Shown: in pieces, positions 51,655 through 61,593 of the stretch
Layout: each line of letters starts with the position of its first letter
Position numbering within the stretch: position 1 is the stretch's first letter
DNA from: Lacihabitans sp. CS3-21
GTDB lineage: Bacteria; Bacteroidota; Bacteroidia; Cytophagales; Spirosomataceae
Length of the DNA: 64,000 bases
Assembly (NCBI RefSeq): GCF_024343675.1
Contig: NZ_RJUD01000105.1
Location: 1-64,000, forward strand
Direction of reading: 5' to 3'
Notes under the pieces: model-generated
Told to the model about the DNA's origin: nothing
Databases searched by the model: none
What the model saw: only the letters and a program-made list of their open reading frames with translations
Program-made: the position numbers and the translations under genes

Positions 51655-52761
51655 ATGAATGAGGCATTACAAAAATCTCTAACGCTTATTTTACTTATTT
51701 TGCTGGGTATTTTCTTAAAAGCAAAATATAAAAACAATGACATGGTGGGGGGCATCAAAGAAATGGTGCTTACTGTAGCCTTACCATCTACCATCTTTAT
51801 AGCTTTGATGAAAATTCCACTCGATTCCACCCTCGCTTTGGTGCCATTGATTACGGTTGTTTTCAACTTTTTCCTGTATTTTCTTATTCCACCAGTTCTA
51901 GGTTTTTTCAACATTGACAAAAACTCAGCAAAGGGGCGAACTATAAAAATGCTCTTGCCTTCGCTTGCTCCAGGGCTATCTTGCTTTCCGTTTGTTGCGG
52001 AGTTTTTAGGTGAAAAAAGCCTCGCCATAGCTGCTATGGCCGATGTTGGAAACAAGTTTTTTGTGCTTATTTTCCTTTATATCATAGCCCTAAACATGTT
52101 TTTGGAACTTAACAAAAACGAAAATGCCAATGCTTGGACAAAAATAAAAAGCTTGCTTTTGAGCATGGTAAAAGAGCCTATCAACTCTATCATGATTGTG
52201 GCCATTTTGCTTTTGATCTTTGATGTGAGTTACAAAACCCTCCCAACCTTGGTCACTGATATTTTTGATAAAACAAGTGCCATGATGACGCCCCTCATTT
52301 TACTATTCATTGGATTAGCCGTTCAACTCAAACAAAGCAAAAAACGCATTATAGTATCCCTATTATTTTTTAGAGCAGGCATAAGTATTCTATTCAGTGC
52401 ATTGTTGGTGGCTATTTTGGGCATACACGACCCCAACCTTATGCTTTTGGCCTTGGTTGTACCCTTAAGTTCAGCTAGTTTTTGGCCATTTGCACATATA
52501 TCTGCATTTAATCTGAAAGAAGATAGACTTGAAATAGCAAAAGAAAAAAGAACATTCAATATCGAATTTGCTGTGCTGATTCTTGCATTTTCTTTGCCAT
52601 TTTCGTCAGGATTGATACTTGGAATTTTATCCTTTGGGACTTTCTTTGCCAACAACCTCACTATGATCTATATGGGTATTTTGATGATAGCCATAGCAGT
52701 CATTCCGATATTCATCAGCAAACTTTCACTTCGCTTCTCAAATACAATAGCTAAAAACTGA
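51655..52761 (+). CDS. Membrane permease, AEC-like
   Basis: A 368-residue protein with about ten membrane spans in two similar halves, resembling the auxin efflux carrier (AEC) group of the bile/arsenite/riboflavin transporter superfamily; VALPSTIFIALMKIP and LLPSLAPGLSCFPFVAEFLG are suggestive. It may move an organic acid or amino acid. The ATG at 51655 is preferred over TTG 51610. It follows the aminotransferase by 81 bp on the same strand and could handle the keto acid produced, which is inference. Confidence 0.65.
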   Translation: MNEALQKSLTLILLILLGIFLKAKYKNNDMVGGIKEMVLTVALPSTIFIALMKIPLDSTLALVPLITVVFNFFLYFLIPPVLGFFNIDKNSAKGRTIKMLLPSLAPGLSCFPFVAEFLGEKSLAIAAMADVGNKFFVLIFLYIIALNMFLELNKNENANAWTKIKSLLLSMVKEPINSIMIVAILLLIFDVSYKTLPTLVTDIFDKTSAMMTPLILLFIGLAVQLKQSKKRIIVSLLFFRAGISILFSALLVAILGIHDPNLMLLALVVPLSSASFWPFAHISAFNLKEDRLEIAKEKRTFNIEFAVLILAFSLPFSSGLILGILSFGTFFANNLTMIYMGILMIAIAVIPIFISKLSLRFSNTIAKN

Positions 52762-52765
52762 ATAC

Positions 52766-52803
52766 AAAAGGGGTTTCTAGATTCAATTCTGGAAACCCTT
52801 TTT
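52766..52803 (+). terminator. Terminator of the SusCD operon
   Basis: AAAAGGGGTTTC pairs with GGAAACCCTTTT (one G bulged), with a loop containing ATTCAAT and a T run after it. It lies just past the permease stop. Confidence 0.75.
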
Positions 52804-52954
52804 GTTTCTAAAACTAAATTTTCAATTCACACAAAATATAAACATTCTCATAATCAATTTGATATAACCCAAAAGTCTGAACATTCGGCCTGATTATTGG
52901 CATAAAACAAATAGCTAAGAATTAATTTTGAGTACAATTTAGCATTTGAAAACC

Positions 52955-54139
52955 ATGACCATAGCAAGTCAGCAATTAGACCGAGGCTTAGCCACAAATA
53001 TCGAATCCACTAGATCAAGAATAAGATGGGCGGTGTCGGCATTTTATTTCTTCCAAGGTTTGTGTTTTGCATCTTGGGCTAGTCGAATTCCGGATATCAA
53101 AACTGCCCTACAACTCTCCGATGGGGCCATGGGTTCTATTCTTTTCGCCCTTCCTGCAGGACAAATGCTCACTATGCCTTTTTCTGGTTATTTGGCTGGT
53201 AAATATGGGAGCAAAAAAATCATGTATTTTGGCCCACCATTATACGCTCTGGCCATGATTGCACTGGCATTGGCCAACAGTCCATTTCAGTTGGCTCTTG
53301 CATTATTTTTCTTTGGGATTTCAGGAAACTTAAGCAACATTTCTATTAACACACAGGCCATAACGGCCGAGAAAATGTATCGACGCCCAATAATGGCGTC
53401 ATTTCATGGCTCATGGAGCTTGGCAGGATTTGCAGGTGCTCTCATCGGGCTTTTAATGGGCGTGTTGCAGGTTTCACCTTTGTTTCATTTCATTATTGTT
53501 GCGGCCATATCCATTGGAGCCACATTTCTTAATTCACAATATCTTTTGGAAGAAGTGAGTGTTCGACATGAAAAGACGAAATTGTTTCCTAAACCTGACC
53601 GGTTTATACTTTCATTAGGCGTGATCGGTTTCTTTGCGATGTCTTGTGAAGGAGCCATGTTTGACTGGAGCGGCGTATATTTTAAAGACATCGTAGGAGC
53701 AACAGGCGGCTGGGTGACCTTGGGATATGCCAGTTTTATGGTGATGATGACTATTGGTAGATTTATTGGAAACAAACTCACCGCACAGTTTGGTAAGAAA
53801 AAAATGATGCAAATCAATGGTGTTCTGATAGCCGTTGGTTTATTGATAGCCGTTATTTTCCCCTATATTCCAACCGCAGTTTTTGGATTTTTATTGGTTG
53901 GTTTTGGTATCTCTACAAACATTCCAACTGTATTTAGTTTAGCTGGAACGCATAAAAACATGTCTGCTAGTACTGCTCTGGCTTCCATATCAAGCATCAG
54001 CTACCTCGGTTTTCTTTTAGGCCCACCCATGATTGGCTACGTTTCCGAAGTCTTCAATCTCCGTATTTCTTACTTACTTATTGCAGTTTTTGGCTTGATG
54101 ATTAGTGTGTTAGTGACTAGGATTAAGGCGATTAGGTAA
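52955..54139 (+). CDS. MFS transporter
   Basis: A 394-residue major-facilitator permease with 12 predicted spans. The N-terminal FYFFQGLCFASWASRIPDIK and the loop GYLAGKYGSKKIMYFG (motif A type) support this, as does SCEGAMFDWSGVYFKDIVG at the start of the second half, which is like the YbjJ group. The substrate is unknown. The ATG at 52955 is used; an in-frame TTG lies 9 bp upstream. It is separated from the SusCD genes by a terminator. Confidence 0.85.
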   Translation: MTIASQQLDRGLATNIESTRSRIRWAVSAFYFFQGLCFASWASRIPDIKTALQLSDGAMGSILFALPAGQMLTMPFSGYLAGKYGSKKIMYFGPPLYALAMIALALANSPFQLALALFFFGISGNLSNISINTQAITAEKMYRRPIMASFHGSWSLAGFAGALIGLLMGVLQVSPLFHFIIVAAISIGATFLNSQYLLEEVSVRHEKTKLFPKPDRFILSLGVIGFFAMSCEGAMFDWSGVYFKDIVGATGGWVTLGYASFMVMMTIGRFIGNKLTAQFGKKKMMQINGVLIAVGLLIAVIFPYIPTAVFGFLLVGFGISTNIPTVFSLAGTHKNMSASTALASISSISYLGFLLGPPMIGYVSEVFNLRISYLLIAVFGLMISVLVTRIKAIR

Positions 54140-54285
54140 ACCAACTCAAATGTATAATCTTATCAATTTTAGCCAATAAGCTTAATTTTTTGACTAAGTA
54201 TAGGTGGATTGAAATCTTTAAATAGAATCAAAATTCTTAAGTTAACATTTAATTTAAATGGTCCCTTAAATAACATTTACCCACA

Positions 54286-54747
54286 TCAAATATAATACTC
54301 CGAACTGTGTTTGATTTCTTTCAGTACAAAAGTGCTATTCAAAACACCGATATTTTCAATTTTTGAGAGTTTGTATTTGATAAAATCGTGGTATTCTTCA
54401 AGGCTATTTACATGGATTTTCAGCACAAAATCAACTTGGCCGGCTAGGTGATAACATTCTTGTACTTCTTCCAATTTCTGAATTTCCTGCTCAAAATTTT
54501 CAATAAAAGCCTCATTGTGATATCGCATCGAAACCTGACAAATGGACGTTACCGACTTATTAATTAAGTCTTTATCTAAAATAGCCACGTATTTTTTTAT
54601 AAATCCCAAACCCTCCAATCGCCTGATGCGGTCATAAATCGGTGAAGGAGTTAGCTTCAGTTGCCCTGCTATTTCCTTGGCTGTTTTTTTGGCGTCTTTT
54701 TGTAAAATCCTCAGGATAATTTTATCGGTTTCGTCCAATTGCTCCAT
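54286..54747 (-). CDS. Lrp/AsnC family transcriptional regulator
   Basis: A 153-residue regulator with a winged HTH (ETDKIILRILQKDAKKTAKE, LTPSPIYDRIRRLEGLGFIK) and a RAM sensing domain (EVQECYHLAGQVDFVLKIHV). It is divergent from the threonine degradation genes, 186 bp away, and is likely to regulate them in response to an amino acid. It differs clearly from the regulator at 8506-8964. Confidence 0.9.
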   Translation of the reverse strand: MEQLDETDKIILRILQKDAKKTAKEIAGQLKLTPSPIYDRIRRLEGLGFIKKYVAILDKDLINKSVTSICQVSMRYHNEAFIENFEQEIQKLEEVQECYHLAGQVDFVLKIHVNSLEEYHDFIKYKLSKIENIGVLNSTFVLKEIKHSSEYYI

Positions 54748-54877
54748 AATGCACTAAAATTTATTTCATACAAAGTATAAATATAGTACTATTTAGTAAA
54801 AAACACTTTTAAAGTAGACATAATAAACTATTTTTACTGATTTATAGGACAATTAAACAACATAATATTTCATTTGA

Positions 54878-54885
54878 TACTTTTG
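54878..54885 (+). promoter_or_regulatory. Putative -7 box of the tdh-kbl operon
   Basis: TACTTTTG, 49 bp upstream of the tdh ATG, matches TAnnTTTG and continues GTGAG... in the same way as the fcl box. A 10-bp palindrome ATAGTACTAT lies about 90 bp upstream of it (54783-54792). Confidence 0.5.
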
Positions 54886-54933
54886 TGAGTAAATATTACT
54901 TCGAACAAATACACTTCATCAACAAATAAAACT

Positions 54934-55884
54934 ATGAAAACGACAAAGGTTTTGGTAGTGGGTGCTAATGGACAACTTGGGTCAGTTTTGACACAAGCTC
55001 TTCAAACTAAATACGGCAGCGAGCAAGTTCTTGCCTCAGATTTGTTTCAAAAACCAGAATTTGATGGCTATTTTGAAATTTTAGACGGCACAAATTTTAA
55101 TCAGCTACACGAAATTGTGGTTCGACATGGGATCACGCAAATCTATCATTTGGCGGCCATTCTTTCGGCCAATGGAGAAAAAGACCCGCTTCGCACTTGG
55201 GATATAAACATGAAAGCCTTGCTAAATGTCTTGGAAGTAGGCAGAATTGAAAAATTAGACAAAATATTTTACCCAAGTTCCATCGCCGTTTTTGGTAATT
55301 CGGCTCCTAAAGGTACTTGTCCACAGGAAACTTTTTTAGACCCAACTACCGTTTACGGAATCAGCAAAGCCACAGGCGAAAATTGGGCAAATTATTATTT
55401 CAATCGCTACGGTTTAGATGTGCGTTCGTTGCGTTATCCTGGGGTTATTGGCTACCAATCTTTGCCAGGCGGGGGTACGACCGACTACGCCATTGATATT
55501 TTTCACAAAGCAGTTTCCGACGAACCATACACCTGTTTTTTGGCAAAAGACACCCGTTTACCCATGATATTTATGGATGATGCCATCAAGGCAACACTCC
55601 AACTCATGGAAGCACCAAAAGAAAATATCAAAACTCGGACATCTTATAATTTGGCAGGGTTGAGCTTTACGCCCGAAGAAATTGCGGCAGAAATCAAGAA
55701 AACCATTCCGAATTTTGCAATCTCTTACGAGCCAGATTTTAGACAACAAATTGCTGAATCGTGGCCGCAAGTAATTGATGATAAGGAAGCTAAAGCTGAA
55801 TGGGGTTGGCAATCAAACTATACTTTGAAAGAAATCGCTGAAACCATGATTTTTAAATTACAGGAACAATTAACATTTGCATAA
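54934..55884 (+). CDS. tdh: L-threonine 3-dehydrogenase, SDR type
   Basis: Oxidises threonine to 2-amino-3-ketobutyrate with NAD. The SDR cofactor motif GANGQLGS is at residues 10-17, the active-site Ser and Tyr-Lys are in YPSSIAVFG and [11 protein letters not shown], and [20 protein letters not shown] is diagnostic for the UDP-galactose-4-epimerase-like threonine dehydrogenases. Length 316 residues. The next enzyme of the pathway, kbl, starts 4 bp after the stop. Confidence 0.93.
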   Translation: MKTTKVLVVGANGQLGSVLTQALQTKYGSEQVLASDLFQKPEFDGYFEILDGTNFNQLHEIVVRHGITQIYHLAAILSANGEKDPLRTWDINMKALLNVLEVGRIEKLDKIFYPSSIAVFGNSAPKGTCPQETFLDPTTVYGISKATGENWANYYFNRYGLDVRSLRYPGVIGYQSLPGGGTTDYAIDIFHKAVSDEPYTCFLAKDTRLPMIFMDDAIKATLQLMEAPKENIKTRTSYNLAGLSFTPEEIAAEIKKTIPNFAISYEPDFRQQIAESWPQVIDDKEAKAEWGWQSNYTLKEIAETMIFKLQEQLTFA

Positions 55885-55888
55885 AATT

Positions 55889-57073
55889 ATGTTTGATAAC
55901 ATCAGAGAATACTATTCAGAAGAAATAACAGCCATCAAAGAGGCAGGTTTGTATAAATCAGAACGGATAATAACAACCCCACAGTCGGCTACGATAAATA
56001 CACAAAATAAGGAAGTTTTAAACTTCTGTGCCAATAATTATTTGGGACTTTCGTCGCACCCCGAAGTTCTGGAGGCGGCCATCGAAACCATCAAAACGCA
56101 TGGTTTTGGTATGTCTTCTGTGAGATTTATCTGTGGTACACAAGATATTCACAAAGATTTGGAGCGTAGAACGGCTGAGTTTCTCGGCACAGAAGATTGT
56201 ATTTTGTACGCTGCGGCTTTCGATGCCAATGGCGGTGTTTTTGAACCACTTTTGGGTGCAGAAGATGCCATTATTTCGGACGAACTTAACCACGCTTCTA
56301 TCATTGATGGTATTAGATTGTGCAAGGCTGAGCGTTTCCGTTATAAAAATAACAATATGGACGATTTAGAGCAGCAACTCATTGCGGCCAGTCATTGTAA
56401 GAAAAAGCTCATTGTAACCGATGGTGTTTTTTCGATGGATGGTTCGATTGCTCAGTTGGACAAAATCTGTGATTTGGCTGATAAATACGGGGCTATGGTA
56501 ATGGTTGACGAGTGCCACGCAACGGGTTTTATGGGAAAAACAGGTCGAGGAACGATTGAATTGAAAAATGTAATCGGTAGAGTTGACATAGTAACAGGTA
56601 CTTATGGAAAAGCACTGGGCGGTGCATCGGGTGGCTTTACGGCTGCAAGAAAGGAAATCGTTGAAATGCTTCGCCAACGCTCTAGACCGTATCTTTTCTC
56701 GAACACACTCGCTCCAGCTATCGTTGGTGCTTCCATAAAAGTATTGGATATTTTACAAAAATCTACAGCACTGAGAGACAAACTCGAAAGAAATGCTGCG
56801 TATTTCAGAGCAAAAATGACAGAAGCAGGTTTTGATTTGTTACCAGGCGAGCATCCGATTATCCCAATAATGCTTTACGATGCTCCTTTGGCTCAAAGTT
56901 TTGCAGCCAAGTTATTGGAAGAAGGCATTTATGTCATTGGTTTCTTTTATCCAGTTGTACCCAAATCGAAAGCCAGAATCAGAGTTCAGATTTCGGCAGG
57001 TCACGAAATCGAGCACTTGGATAAGGCCATTGCGGCTTTTACCAAAATCGGCAAAGAGCTGAAAGTTATTTAA
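55889..57073 (+). CDS. kbl: Glycine C-acetyltransferase (2-amino-3-ketobutyrate CoA ligase)
   Basis: Cleaves 2-amino-3-ketobutyrate with CoA into glycine and acetyl-CoA, completing threonine degradation. PLP enzyme of the alpha-oxoamine synthase family, 394 residues. Seen are [55 protein letters not shown], and the lysine in [15 protein letters not shown]. The ATG at 55889 is chosen; a TTG at 55877 would overlap tdh. Confidence 0.95.
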   Translation: MFDNIREYYSEEITAIKEAGLYKSERIITTPQSATINTQNKEVLNFCANNYLGLSSHPEVLEAAIETIKTHGFGMSSVRFICGTQDIHKDLERRTAEFLGTEDCILYAAAFDANGGVFEPLLGAEDAIISDELNHASIIDGIRLCKAERFRYKNNNMDDLEQQLIAASHCKKKLIVTDGVFSMDGSIAQLDKICDLADKYGAMVMVDECHATGFMGKTGRGTIELKNVIGRVDIVTGTYGKALGGASGGFTAARKEIVEMLRQRSRPYLFSNTLAPAIVGASIKVLDILQKSTALRDKLERNAAYFRAKMTEAGFDLLPGEHPIIPIMLYDAPLAQSFAAKLLEEGIYVIGFFYPVVPKSKARIRVQISAGHEIEHLDKAIAAFTKIGKELKVI

Positions 57074-57099
57074 TGCTATTCAACTCTCTTTATTGCAAT

Positions 57100-57136
57100 C
57101 CACCGGGTGTCTTTTTTTAGATTTTCGGTGGTTTTT
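57100..57136 (+). terminator. Possible terminator of tdh-kbl
   Basis: CCACCG and CGGTGG form a 6-bp stem with a 20-nt T-rich loop and a T5 tail, 27 bp past the kbl stop. The long loop makes this less certain. The rest of the gap to 57317 holds no recognisable gene. Confidence 0.45.
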
Positions 57137-57317
57137 GTTTAATAACTCCTTTGGTTTTGTTTTTATCCTAAACAGTGGGCTATACAGATATGGCATTAGA
57201 CCTTACTCAATTTTAAACTACTGCAAATACAAGCCTTTTGTTTGGAATACATTCAGGTCCCGAACGAACTTTTTTTCAACAAAACTACTTCATTGTATAA
57301 ATAAATAAAAAAAGCCG

Positions 57318-57860
57318 ATGGGAAAACAAACTGATAGAATTGAGCCAGAAATCAGAACTTTCATAGAAAACCAGAAAATTTTCTTTGTGGGCACGGCTAT
57401 GACAACTGGAATAGTGAATATCTCCCCAAAAGGCATGGATAGTTTGAGAGTTTTAGGTCCAAATCGAGTTATCTGGCTAAATGTGACTGGCAGTGGCAAT
57501 GAGACCGCCACCCACATACAAGAATCGAACAGGATGACAATTATGTTTTGTGCATTTGAAGGAAAACCCTTGATTTTGAGACTCTATGGCAAAGCCAAAT
57601 CTTATCATCCGCGTGATATCGAATGGAACGAATACATTGACCTCTTCCCCAAATATACTGGTGCAAGACAAATTTTCGACTTGGAGGTGAATATAGTTCA
57701 AACTTCTTGTGGAATGGCCGTTCCTTTTATGGACTATCATAGTGAACGCGAGGAACTAAACACTTGGGCAGACAAACAAGGAGAATCAGGTATCAATAAA
57801 TACTGGCAAAACAAAAACACAGTAAGCTTTGATGGACATCCAACAGGCATATTTGAATGA
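57318..57860 (+). CDS. Pyridoxamine 5'-phosphate oxidase family (FMN-binding split barrel) protein
   Basis: A 180-residue flavin-binding-type split-barrel protein. The N-terminal IRTFIENQKIFFVGTAMTTG, VNISPKGMDSLRVLG and NETATHIQESNRMTIMFCAF segments are the barrel strands typical of this superfamily. It is not the vitamin B6 enzyme itself, which has a different C-terminus; many relatives reduce F420- or FMN-dependent substrates. It is a single gene converging with fmt, with only 5 bp between the stops. Confidence 0.83.
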   Translation: MGKQTDRIEPEIRTFIENQKIFFVGTAMTTGIVNISPKGMDSLRVLGPNRVIWLNVTGSGNETATHIQESNRMTIMFCAFEGKPLILRLYGKAKSYHPRDIEWNEYIDLFPKYTGARQIFDLEVNIVQTSCGMAVPFMDYHSEREELNTWADKQGESGINKYWQNKNTVSFDGHPTGIFE

Positions 57861-57865
57861 GCTTA

Positions 57866-58792
57866 TTAAAACCTATAACCTCTCAAAAACTCATCAGTTG
57901 TCATTCTCTTTTTTCCTTCTAATTGAAGGCTCTTTATGGCTAAATGGCCGTTTGAAGTTTGAATGAGTAGTTGTTTTTTGTGATCAGTTTTTAGGTTAAA
58001 ATCTTCAAATGCTTGATTATCCATATTTGGAAATACTTCATTGACAATTTCTGTTTCAAATATCTTTAAAACTTTACCGTCCAAAGTTGTCCATGCGGCT
58101 GGGTACGGGCTCAGGCCTCTTACAAAATCGTATATAGATTTAGAATCTTTCTGCCAATCTATTTTGCAGGTTTCTTTAAAAATTTTAGGTGCGGGTTTCA
58201 GTTCTTGCGAAAAATCTTGTTTCTCACTTGGATAAACTCCTGATGCTATCGCCTTTACCGTTTTCACCATCAAATCGCCACCAATCCACATCATTCGGTC
58301 GTGCAAATCACCAGCAGTATCTGTGGCCTTTATTTCTATGTTTTCAGAAAAAATAATATTGCCTGTATCTATTTCTTTTTCAATGAAAAAAGTCGTTACG
58401 CCTGTCAAGGTTTCGCCATTAATGACCGCCCAGTTGATAGGAGCAGCACCACGGTACTGCGGCAGCAAGGAGCCATGTAGATTTATAGTGCCCATTTTCG
58501 GCATAGCCCAAACTGCTTCGGGCAACATCCTGAAAGCTACAACTACTTGCAGGTCGGCTTTATAAGTAGCCAACTCTTCAAGAAAATCTTTGTTCTTTAA
58601 TTTTTCAGGCTGCAAAACTGGTATTCCCTGTGATAGAGCGTATTTCTTTACAGGCGATTCGCTCATTTTTTGGCCTCTCCCAACTGGTTTGTCAGGGGCG
58701 GTAATGGCAGCCACTACCTCAAAACCATTTTCCACCAATCTTTGCAAAGTTGCCACCGCAAAGTCAGGTGTACCCATAAATATAATTCTCAT
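57866..58792 (-). CDS. fmt: Methionyl-tRNA formyltransferase
   Basis: Formylates initiator Met-tRNA with 10-formyl-THF. The family landmarks are MRIIFMGTPDFAVATLQRL, TAPDKPVGRGQKM, the catalytic Asn-His-Asp set in GTINLHGSLLPQYRGAAPINWAV-type segment and EIDTGNI, and the C-terminal domain with GLSPYPAAWT. Length 308 residues. It lies 13 bp after the DUF4293 gene and is probably expressed with it. Confidence 0.95.
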   Translation of the reverse strand: MRIIFMGTPDFAVATLQRLVENGFEVVAAITAPDKPVGRGQKMSESPVKKYALSQGIPVLQPEKLKNKDFLEELATYKADLQVVVAFRMLPEAVWAMPKMGTINLHGSLLPQYRGAAPINWAVINGETLTGVTTFFIEKEIDTGNIIFSENIEIKATDTAGDLHDRMMWIGGDLMVKTVKAIASGVYPSEKQDFSQELKPAPKIFKETCKIDWQKDSKSIYDFVRGLSPYPAAWTTLDGKVLKIFETEIVNEVFPNMDNQAFEDFNLKTDHKKQLLIQTSNGHLAIKSLQLEGKKRMTTDEFLRGYRF

Positions 58793-58805
58793 TTATTCTT
58801 AGATT

Positions 58806-59273
58806 TTAACGCATTCTGTCGGCGTCTTTTACCAACTTTTCGTCTTTTTTTATGAATCTATTGGCCAACCAATTGGCTGCCAAAGCCACAAAAGCGGCCC
58901 ACATACCCAAGCCGTAAGTACCTTCACCACTTCCAAGTTTTATAGCGTCTGTCTGTATATGATACACTGTAATGGCCAAAGCTGCACCAATCAAAAGTGA
59001 GTTTAAAGCCACAAAAAGCATCTGACGGATACGATTTTTATACTGAAAAATAGTAAAAATGGTCAGAATCAAGGCCAAACCACCCAAAACGGCGACATAA
59101 TAAATATCTTTATTAAAACTCGCTAAATTGCCAGTTTGATGAAAAACATGGTAAGGATTTACGACCACTTTCTCACTTGGACTAATGGCCTTCACAAACG
59201 AATTTGTACCCAAAAAAACACCTAAAGCTAAGGCTGTTAACAACAACAAAACGGATTGAACTCTCTGTAACAT
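58806..59273 (-). CDS. DUF4293 family membrane protein
   Basis: A 155-residue inner-membrane protein with four hydrophobic spans (about residues 5-24, 61-78, 85-103 and 124-141). The start MLQRVQSVLLLLTALALG is the hallmark of DUF4293, a family of unknown function restricted mostly to Bacteroidota. It is first in an operon with fmt, under a TAGTTTTG promoter box. Confidence 0.85.
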   Translation of the reverse strand: MLQRVQSVLLLLTALALGVFLGTNSFVKAISPSEKVVVNPYHVFHQTGNLASFNKDIYYVAVLGGLALILTIFTIFQYKNRIRQMLFVALNSLLIGAALAITVYHIQTDAIKLGSGEGTYGLGMWAAFVALAANWLANRFIKKDEKLVKDADRMR

Positions 59274-59291
59274 ATAAAATTTAAATATTTA

Positions 59292-59299
59292 CAAAACTA
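59292..59299 (-). promoter_or_regulatory. Putative -7 box of the DUF4293-fmt operon
   Basis: The minus strand reads TAGTTTTG, 18 bp upstream of the start. A TTTG about 22 bp further upstream (59325-59322) may be the -33 element. Confidence 0.5.
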
Positions 59300-59333
59300 A
59301 TATATAGATTCAATTTTCGGACAAAGTATTTGA

Positions 59334-59834
59334 TTAATGGGTCAATTTCAAGATAATATCGCTGAATTCGGGATAAAGTTTTAGCAATTCGTCTCTTTCG
59401 GGCATTTCGAAATCTTGAAAATCAAAGCCAGGAGAAACCGTACAACCTACCAAAGCATAATCACAACCTTCGGGCAAATAGCTTCCAAACCAACAATTGG
59501 CAGGCACCACAGCTTGTAAAACTTCGCCTTTTTCAAAATCCCTACCCAATTTTATAAAATTCAATTTCGCTTCTGCATCTATAAAGCAAATTTCAAGCGG
59601 ATGTCCTTCGTAAAAATGCCACATTTCGTCAGATTTTATCTTGTGAAAAGCAGAAAAGTGACCCTTTTTTATCAAAAAATAAATACCCGTTGAAAATACC
59701 CTAGCTCCATTAAATCTTGTAGGTAGACCTTCATGAGCAAAACTTTCCGAAGATTTGTAAGTTTCTTTGAAAAATCCACCTTCGGGATGGGCCTCCATAC
59801 CGAGATTTTCTATCCAATAATCTGCCGTTTGCAT
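59334..59834 (-). CDS. Cupin-fold protein, DUF985 family
   Basis: A 166-residue cytoplasmic cupin. The motifs EAHPEGGFFKETYKS, STGIYFLIKKGHFSAFHKIK, the core DEMWHFYEGHPLEI, and GCDYALVGCTVSPGFDFQDFE match DUF985, a family with a conserved metal- or ligand-binding pocket but no firmly established reaction. It is a single gene, divergent from gldG, with a TAAATTTG box 20 bp upstream. Confidence 0.87.
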   Translation of the reverse strand: MQTADYWIENLGMEAHPEGGFFKETYKSSESFAHEGLPTRFNGARVFSTGIYFLIKKGHFSAFHKIKSDEMWHFYEGHPLEICFIDAEAKLNFIKLGRDFEKGEVLQAVVPANCWFGSYLPEGCDYALVGCTVSPGFDFQDFEMPERDELLKLYPEFSDIILKLTH

Positions 59835-59853
59835 TTCAAACTTTATTTTTAGC

Positions 59854-59861
59854 CAAATTTA
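59854..59861 (-). promoter_or_regulatory. Putative -7 box of the cupin gene
   Basis: The minus strand reads TAAATTTG. A second TAAATTTG lies 22 bp further upstream (59883-59876), so two starts are possible. Confidence 0.45.
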
Positions 59862-59892
59862 GCGTAATTTTAGGTCAAATTTAAATTACCGA

Positions 59893-61542
59893 ATGAGCAA
59901 AATATTGAAAAACAATATTATTCTGATTCTCTTCCTAATAGCACTCAACATCTTAGGTTTTTGGGTTTATTTCAGAGCCGACTTAACAGCCGACAAAAGA
60001 TATTCTATTTCAGAATCAAGCAAAAATCTCCTCAAAAACCTCAATGACGAGGTTATTATAAAGGTTTATCTGGATGGCGAAGGATTACCTGGTGGATTTG
60101 AGAGATTAAAAAGAGCGGTAAAGGAAACTCTGGTAGAATTCAAATATTTTGGAAAAGATAATATAGATTATCAATTCATAAACCCTTATGATGGATCTGA
60201 AGAAGAACGAAATACCCTTTTTAAACAATTGGTGGAAAAAGGAATGCAGCCAACCAATATTTTTGCAAAAGAAGATGGTAAAAAGGTCGAAAATCTGGTT
60301 TTTCCGTATGCGACCATTTGGTATCAAAACAAAGAAGTTTCGGTTTTGCTGCTCAAGGCCAATCTAGCCCAAGATTCACAAACAAAACTTAATCAGTCTT
60401 ACGAAAACGTTGAATATGAACTGGCCACAGCCATTCAGAAACTTACCATCACCAAAAAGAAAAAAGTTGGACTGCTCTCTGAATTTACCAATCTTCAGCC
60501 TATAAACTTTGCAGGACTAATCAATACGCTACAAGAATATTACGATTTGTACATCATAGAGTCTAAAAAATCTCCTTCGTTCGCGGGATTAGATGCTCTT
60601 ATTGTCCCTAAACCCGACAAGCCCGTGGATGACAGCACAAAAGCCAAGATTGACCAGTACATCATGAATGGTGGCCGAGTTTTATTTTTCGTTGATGGTC
60701 TCAAAGTAGATTCTGTGGGTTTAGAGGGCTCTTTTGCCCAACCACTGGATGTCAATCTTGATGACATGCTTTTCAAATATGGTGTGAGAATAAATAAAAA
60801 CATAGTTAAAGACGGCTTAAATGCGGCCATAATACCGATGGTGGTAGGCAATATGGGTGACAAACCGAATATTCAACCTATGCCTTATCGATATTTTCCA
60901 TTGATCAACAACTTTAGTAATAGCTTAATTACCAAGAATATAGATATGGTTTATACCAAATTTACAGCAAGTATAGACCCCGTAAATGGAAACGATGGCT
61001 TAAAGAAAACACCACTATTGCTTACTTCGCAATACACCAAAGTATTGAATGCCCCAGCCCTAATTACCTATAATGAGGCTCGAACAGACACGGATGAAAT
61101 GGAATATCAAAATGGTGTAAAAACGGTTGCTTATTTGATTGAAGGAACTTTTAAGTCTATACTTCAAAAGAGCTTTACGAATTCAGAAATAAAAACAACT
61201 TCGGTTCCGACTAAAATATTGGTTTGTTCCGATGGAGATATTATTGTAAACGAAATTGACAGAAAAACTGGCAATCCCTACCCTATGGGATTCGATCGAT
61301 TCTCGCAGCACCAATATGGCAATCAAGACTTTGTAATAAACACACTTAATTATTTATTGGATGAGCAAGGTTTGCTTACTGCCAAATCAAAAAGTGTTGG
61401 ATTGAGACCCTTAGATAAGTTAAAAATCAGTAATCAAAAAACAAAATGGCAGCTGATTAATATTGTTTTACCGCTGGTACTGTTGGTGGTTTTTGGTTTC
61501 TTGAGATTCTACTACGTGAAAAATAAATATGCTCGGGCATAA
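59893..61542 (+). CDS. gldG: Gliding motility ABC transporter-associated protein GldG
   Basis: A 549-residue protein anchored by an N-terminal (residues 7-28) and a C-terminal (about 520-540) span, with a large periplasmic region between. RADLTADKRYSISESSKNLL, LVEFKYFGKDNI, YENVEYELATAIQKL and the GRVLFFVDGLKVD segment are characteristic of GldG/ABC-2-associated proteins. GldG works with GldA and GldF; neither gene is next to it here, although gldF often is. A terminator follows. Confidence 0.9.
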   Translation: MSKILKNNIILILFLIALNILGFWVYFRADLTADKRYSISESSKNLLKNLNDEVIIKVYLDGEGLPGGFERLKRAVKETLVEFKYFGKDNIDYQFINPYDGSEEERNTLFKQLVEKGMQPTNIFAKEDGKKVENLVFPYATIWYQNKEVSVLLLKANLAQDSQTKLNQSYENVEYELATAIQKLTITKKKKVGLLSEFTNLQPINFAGLINTLQEYYDLYIIESKKSPSFAGLDALIVPKPDKPVDDSTKAKIDQYIMNGGRVLFFVDGLKVDSVGLEGSFAQPLDVNLDDMLFKYGVRINKNIVKDGLNAAIIPMVVGNMGDKPNIQPMPYRYFPLINNFSNSLITKNIDMVYTKFTASIDPVNGNDGLKKTPLLLTSQYTKVLNAPALITYNEARTDTDEMEYQNGVKTVAYLIEGTFKSILQKSFTNSEIKTTSVPTKILVCSDGDIIVNEIDRKTGNPYPMGFDRFSQHQYGNQDFVINTLNYLLDEQGLLTAKSKSVGLRPLDKLKISNQKTKWQLINIVLPLVLLVVFGFLRFYYVKNKYARA

Positions 61543-61551
61543 AATACAAAA

Positions 61552-61578
61552 GGCAGCCAATGGCTGCCCTCTGTACTT
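61552..61578. terminator. Terminator between gldG and the exported-protein gene
   Basis: GGCAGCC-AAT-GGCTGCC is a perfect 7-bp stem preceded by A and followed at a short distance by a T run. It lies between converging genes. Confidence 0.75.
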
Positions 61579-61593
61579 TTTTATTACCTAAAC

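Noticed and set aside
57093-57308. 71-codon plus-strand open frame after kbl
   Set aside because: It overlaps the probable kbl terminator, is rich in Phe/Tyr/Asn as random AT-rich DNA would be, and has no recognisable domain.
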